Origin: Aromatoleum sp.
Lineage (GTDB): Bacteria; Pseudomonadota; Gammaproteobacteria; Burkholderiales; Casimicrobiaceae
Reading direction: 5' to 3'
NCBI GenBank assembly: GCA_010365205.1
Contig: JAAFGU010000024.1
Span: forward strand, 1 to 15,333
DNA: 15,333 nt
Shown: one piece after another, positions 13,402 through 15,333 of the stretch
Numbering within the stretch: position 1 is the first letter of the stretch
How the letters are laid out: each line of letters begins with the position of its first letter
Program-made: the position numbers and the translations under genes
Notes under the pieces: generated by a model
Databases searched by the model: none
Seen by the model: the letters and a program-made list of their open reading frames with translations, nothing else
Told to the model about the DNA's origin: nothing

Positions 13402-13850
13402 CAGCAACTCCCATCCTTGCGGGTGGCCCAGCATCCAGCGCCAGCGGCCCATCCTGACGGTCCGGCGCTGGTCTTGGCGTTGGCCTGGTTCACCGTGTAA
13501 ACGAATGCCTTTTCCATGCCGTTGGCGGGATCGCCGGTCGCCGTGACCGTATAGGTCGTCAGCGCTTCGTTCGTGCAATCAATCGTAAAAGCCTTCGCGA
13601 CGCCTTGGGCGATTGGTTTTACGATGGCGCAGCCACCGACGTAGGTGCGGTTGTCGAGGAAATACTGTTCCATGCGGGTCCGGCCGTCGGAAAGCGCCGT
13701 CGTCGCCTGGATGATCTTGCTGCGTTTCACGTAGTCGCTGTACGCGGGCACGGCGATGGCGGCGAGGATGGCGATGATCGCCACGACCACCATGACCTCG
13801 ATCAGCGTGAAACCTTTCGGTGAATTTCGCGTTGCAGCCGGCGACAGCAT
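13401..13850 (-). CDS. pilE: Type IV pilin, PilE-like
   Basis: The 149-residue prepilin starts at the ATG at 13848-13850, preceded by AGGGGG with 5-nt spacing. Its 13-residue leader ends NSPKG, followed by FTLIEVMVVVAIIAILAAIA with Phe at +1 and Glu at +5. VPAYSDYVKRSKI, LSDGRTRMEQYFLDNRTYVGG and a C-terminal Cys pair (GAGCWATRKDGSC) follow. Those features match PilE-type minor pilins of beta- and gammaproteobacteria. Here the gene leads the operon, whereas pilE is the last gene in the Pseudomonas and Xanthomonas clusters. It could also contribute to the shaft, because no other pilin gene is visible. The stop overlaps the fimT start by one base. Confidence 0.9.
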   Translation of the reverse strand: MLSPAATRNSPKGFTLIEVMVVVAIIAILAAIAVPAYSDYVKRSKIIQATTALSDGRTRMEQYFLDNRTYVGGCAIVKPIAQGVAKAFTIDCTNEALTTYTVTATGDPANGMEKAFVYTVNQANAKTSAGPSGWAAGAGCWATRKDGSC

Positions 13851-13875
13851 AAAATCCCCCTGTTTTCTCTCGGGC

Positions 13876-13904
13876 ATCCTACGACCCGCCCAGGGCGTCC
13901 GCAA
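13876..13904 (-). promoter_or_regulatory. Possible sigma-70-type promoter of the pilus operon
   Basis: On the minus strand, TTGCGG (13899-13904) and TAGGAT (13876-13881) are separated by exactly 17 bp. This would put transcription start about 20 bp before the pilE ATG. The match to consensus is moderate (3/6 and 4/6), so this is a candidate only. Confidence 0.28.
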
Positions 13905-14021
13905 CGGGTCCCGACCAACGGCGACGGGGCGGTAACGGACGGCAGGGCTTGTTTCGCGGGCGATCCCGAGAGCGGCAGATGTTGCCGCGCCGCGGCGTGA
14001 GGCGGCGCGGACTTTCCAAGT

Positions 14022-14059
14022 CCTGACATCGCGTCGGGCGGCGTGCAGCGCGTGTCAGG
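14022..14059. repeat. Inverted repeat in the divergent intergenic region
   Basis: CCTGACA (14022-14028) pairs with TGTCAGG (14053-14059). Inside these, CGCG (14030-14033) pairs with CGCG (14049-14052) after a one-base bulge, leaving a 15-nt loop. It could be a regulator-binding site shared by both divergent genes or an RNA hairpin. No known operator was recognised. Confidence 0.35.
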
Positions 14060-14302
14060 TCGCTCTTCCGTCGCGCGGTCCACCTTGTGAAGTCTGCGAG
14101 GAAAACGCATTCGCCGGGAATGCCGCGTCCCAACATCCGGCGGGTCAAGTGTGCCGTTTGTCGGGAATTCGGACAAGTTCGGCGCCGCGATCAGGTATAA
14201 GGCAAATTCCACGAGGTCGGCGCCGAGCTGTCGGGCCGGTCGTCGCGACACAACGAGTGCCTGTCCGAGCGACAGAATTCTCAAGACCAACGAGGCGGAT
14301 CG

Positions 14303-15064
14303 ATGATGATGAGCAGATATTTGGGAGGCGTAATGGCGGTCGTATCGGCGGTTGCGCTGCTCGCGGGCGCGCCGATCGCTCGTGCCCAGGGCATGACGTC
14401 GGAGCAGGCGGCCGAGATGCTGGATGAACTGAAACAGATCCGACAGTTGCTCGAACGCCAGCCCGCCGGCCCCGGCCAGGCGGCGCCGGCACCGGCACCG
14501 GACGACAAGGTCAATATCAGTTTCGCGTCCGGAGGATTTTCGATGGGACGCGCGGACGCGCCGCTGACGATCGTCGAATACGCCGACTATCAGTGCCCGT
14601 TCTGCCAGCAATACCACAACACGGCGTTCGCCCAGATCAAGGCGAACTACGTCGATACCGGCAAGCTGCGCTATATCCACCGTGACTTCCCGCTCGATTT
14701 CCACGAAAACGCCCGCCGTGCGGCCGCGGCGGCGCGCTGCGCCGGCGAGCAGGGCAAGTTCTGGGAACTGCGACATGTCATGATCGTCAACGCCGAAGCG
14801 TTGCAGCAGGACAAGCTCGCCGGCTATGCGAGCAGCGTCAAGCTCGACGTTCCGAAGTTCCAGGCCTGTATCACCGCGGACAAGTACAAGGCGGGAATCG
14901 ACAAGGATGTCGCCGAAGGAACAGCCGCTGGCGTCTCGGGCACACCGTCGTTCGTGATCGGCCGCATCAAGAAAGACAGGCTCGAAGGCGTGCGGATGGT
15001 CGGTGCGGCGCCCTACGGGCAGTTCGACGCCAAGATCCAGGAGATGCTCGCGCAGCCCAACTGA
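14303..15064 (+). CDS. Exported DsbA-like thiol-disulfide oxidoreductase
   Basis: The 253-residue protein has a signal peptide (MMMSRYLGGV, a hydrophobic core, APIARAQG) and acts in the periplasm. Residues about 33-52 form a likely amphipathic helix (EMLDELKQIRQLLERQ), and a Pro/Ala-rich linker follows. The thioredoxin-fold DsbA domain starts near 70 and carries the active site C98-P-F-C101 after VEYADYQ. The cis-proline loop reads GTPSF (Pro215), preceded by Thr214. Two further cysteines (C146 and C189) may form a structural disulfide. Such proteins form or isomerise disulfides in exported proteins. The N-terminal helix recalls the oligomerisation stalk of ScsC/DsbG-like isomerases, which is inference. 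The start ATG is preceded by a GAGG-type site; two more ATGs follow directly. A strong terminator lies downstream. It is divergent from the pilus operon, whose PilY1 is extremely cysteine-rich, so a folding role there is attractive but unproven. Confidence 0.9.
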   Translation: MMMSRYLGGVMAVVSAVALLAGAPIARAQGMTSEQAAEMLDELKQIRQLLERQPAGPGQAAPAPAPDDKVNISFASGGFSMGRADAPLTIVEYADYQCPFCQQYHNTAFAQIKANYVDTGKLRYIHRDFPLDFHENARRAAAAARCAGEQGKFWELRHVMIVNAEALQQDKLAGYASSVKLDVPKFQACITADKYKAGIDKDVAEGTAAGVSGTPSFVIGRIKKDRLEGVRMVGAAPYGQFDAKIQEMLAQPN

Positions 15065-15193
15065 CGGGGGCGCTCGATCGGATTCCTGCGGCGCTTGCGA
15101 ACGGTGAACGCCTGACGCGCGGCGGATTTCCGGGGTGAGCGGCACCGCAAAAATATCCCCGGTTCGCCCAAGCCATTCCGCAACAGAGTTGAT

Positions 15194-15221
15194 AACGGCC
15201 ACCCCGGTGGCCGTTTTTTTT
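15194..15221 (+). terminator. Rho-independent terminator after the dsbA-like gene
   Basis: ACGGCCACC and GGTGGCCGT form a 9-bp stem with a very short loop (15195-15214), followed by eight consecutive T residues (15214-15221). This is a classical intrinsic terminator 130 bp past the dsbA-like stop. Confidence 0.9.
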
Positions 15222-15274
15222 GGCGCGGAGTGTTACTACGGAGCTATTGTCAAATGTTGTGTACGGCGCTTTGA

Positions 15275-15333
15275 TCAGGCGGCGATTTTCTGACGGTCCT
15301 TCTTCGGCACTTCGACTCCGTTTCTGAACTGAA
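15275..15333 (-). CDS. 3' end of an unidentified minus-strand ORF at the window edge
   Basis: Reading in from the right edge on the minus strand gives QFRNGVEVPKKDRQKIAA followed by TGA (15275-15277). It is too short to identify. The peptide does not match any neighbouring frame, and the gene would converge on the dsbA-like terminator. The tail looks like what a transposase or integrase C-terminus might be, but this is a guess. No inverted terminal repeat could be tested because the rest of the gene is outside the window. Confidence 0.35.
   Translation of the reverse strand, partial: QFRNGVEVPKKDRQKIAA

Larger units (their letters stand above)
13851..14302. other. Divergent intergenic region between the pilus operon and the dsbA-like gene
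   Basis: These 452 bp separate divergent genes and contain no convincing coding region; open frames here are extensions of neighbours or antisense. A possible sigma-70-like promoter for pilE lies at 13876-13904. A TATAAG at 14196-14201 could be the -10 of the dsbA-like gene, but no good -35 was found at the right distance. A hairpin-forming inverted repeat lies at 14022-14059. No clear sigma-54 (GG-N10-GC) site of the pilA type was found near pilE. Confidence 0.55.

Noticed and set aside
13802..15202. Minus-strand frame of 466 codons across the intergenic region and the dsbA-like gene
   Set aside because: It runs opposite a clear CPFC oxidoreductase, overlaps the pilE start, and shows no recognisable protein features.

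Overview
This is a GC-rich Gram-negative window, most likely from a betaproteobacterium (possibly a gammaproteobacterium). The pilin, PilY1, TonB and DsbA-like protein sequences suggest this; no rRNA or tRNA gene is present to settle it. The dominant content is a type IV pilus minor-pilin operon on the minus strand, read from about 13850 down to 3572: pilE-type pilin, fimT/gspH, pilV, pilW, pilX and an exceptionally large pilY1. The genes overlap or nearly touch, and a perfect GC-rich hairpin follows pilY1.

Layout, left to right. (1) 2-1888 (+) is the C-terminal part of a membrane-anchored TPR protein whose N-terminal effector domain lies outside the window. (2) 1885-1983 is an imperfect palindromic element with perfect 23-bp inner arms. 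It fills the gap between two convergent genes and contains both stop codons. (3) 1980-2492 (-) is a prolyl-tRNA-editing deacylase (ProXp-ala/PrdX type). A decayed IS3-family orfA start lies just upstream (about 2495-2562). (4) 2684-3427 (-) is an orphan TonB-like protein. (5) 3572-13850 (-) is the pilus operon. (6) 13851-14302 is a 452-bp divergent intergenic region. (7) 14303-15064 (+) is an exported DsbA-like thiol oxidoreductase with a CPFC active site, followed by a strong terminator. (8) The right edge holds the last codons of an unidentified minus-strand ORF.

The most striking object is PilY1: 2335 residues, against roughly 1000-1300 for typical PilY1. The extra length is mostly a block of about 800 residues (about 424-1231) carrying about 104 cysteines. 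It is built from at least three kinds of tandem cysteine repeat: 15-residue NTGNGTC units, 46-47-residue units with six cysteines each, and CxxxxDCP-type units. The block sits in the loop of the VWA-like domain, between the DxSxS metal-binding motif and the rest of that fold. The C-terminal beta-propeller is intact. A plausible inferred reading is a pilus-tip adhesin carrying a long disulfide-braced, repeat-built arm, with the divergently transcribed DsbA-like protein as a candidate helper for disulfide formation.
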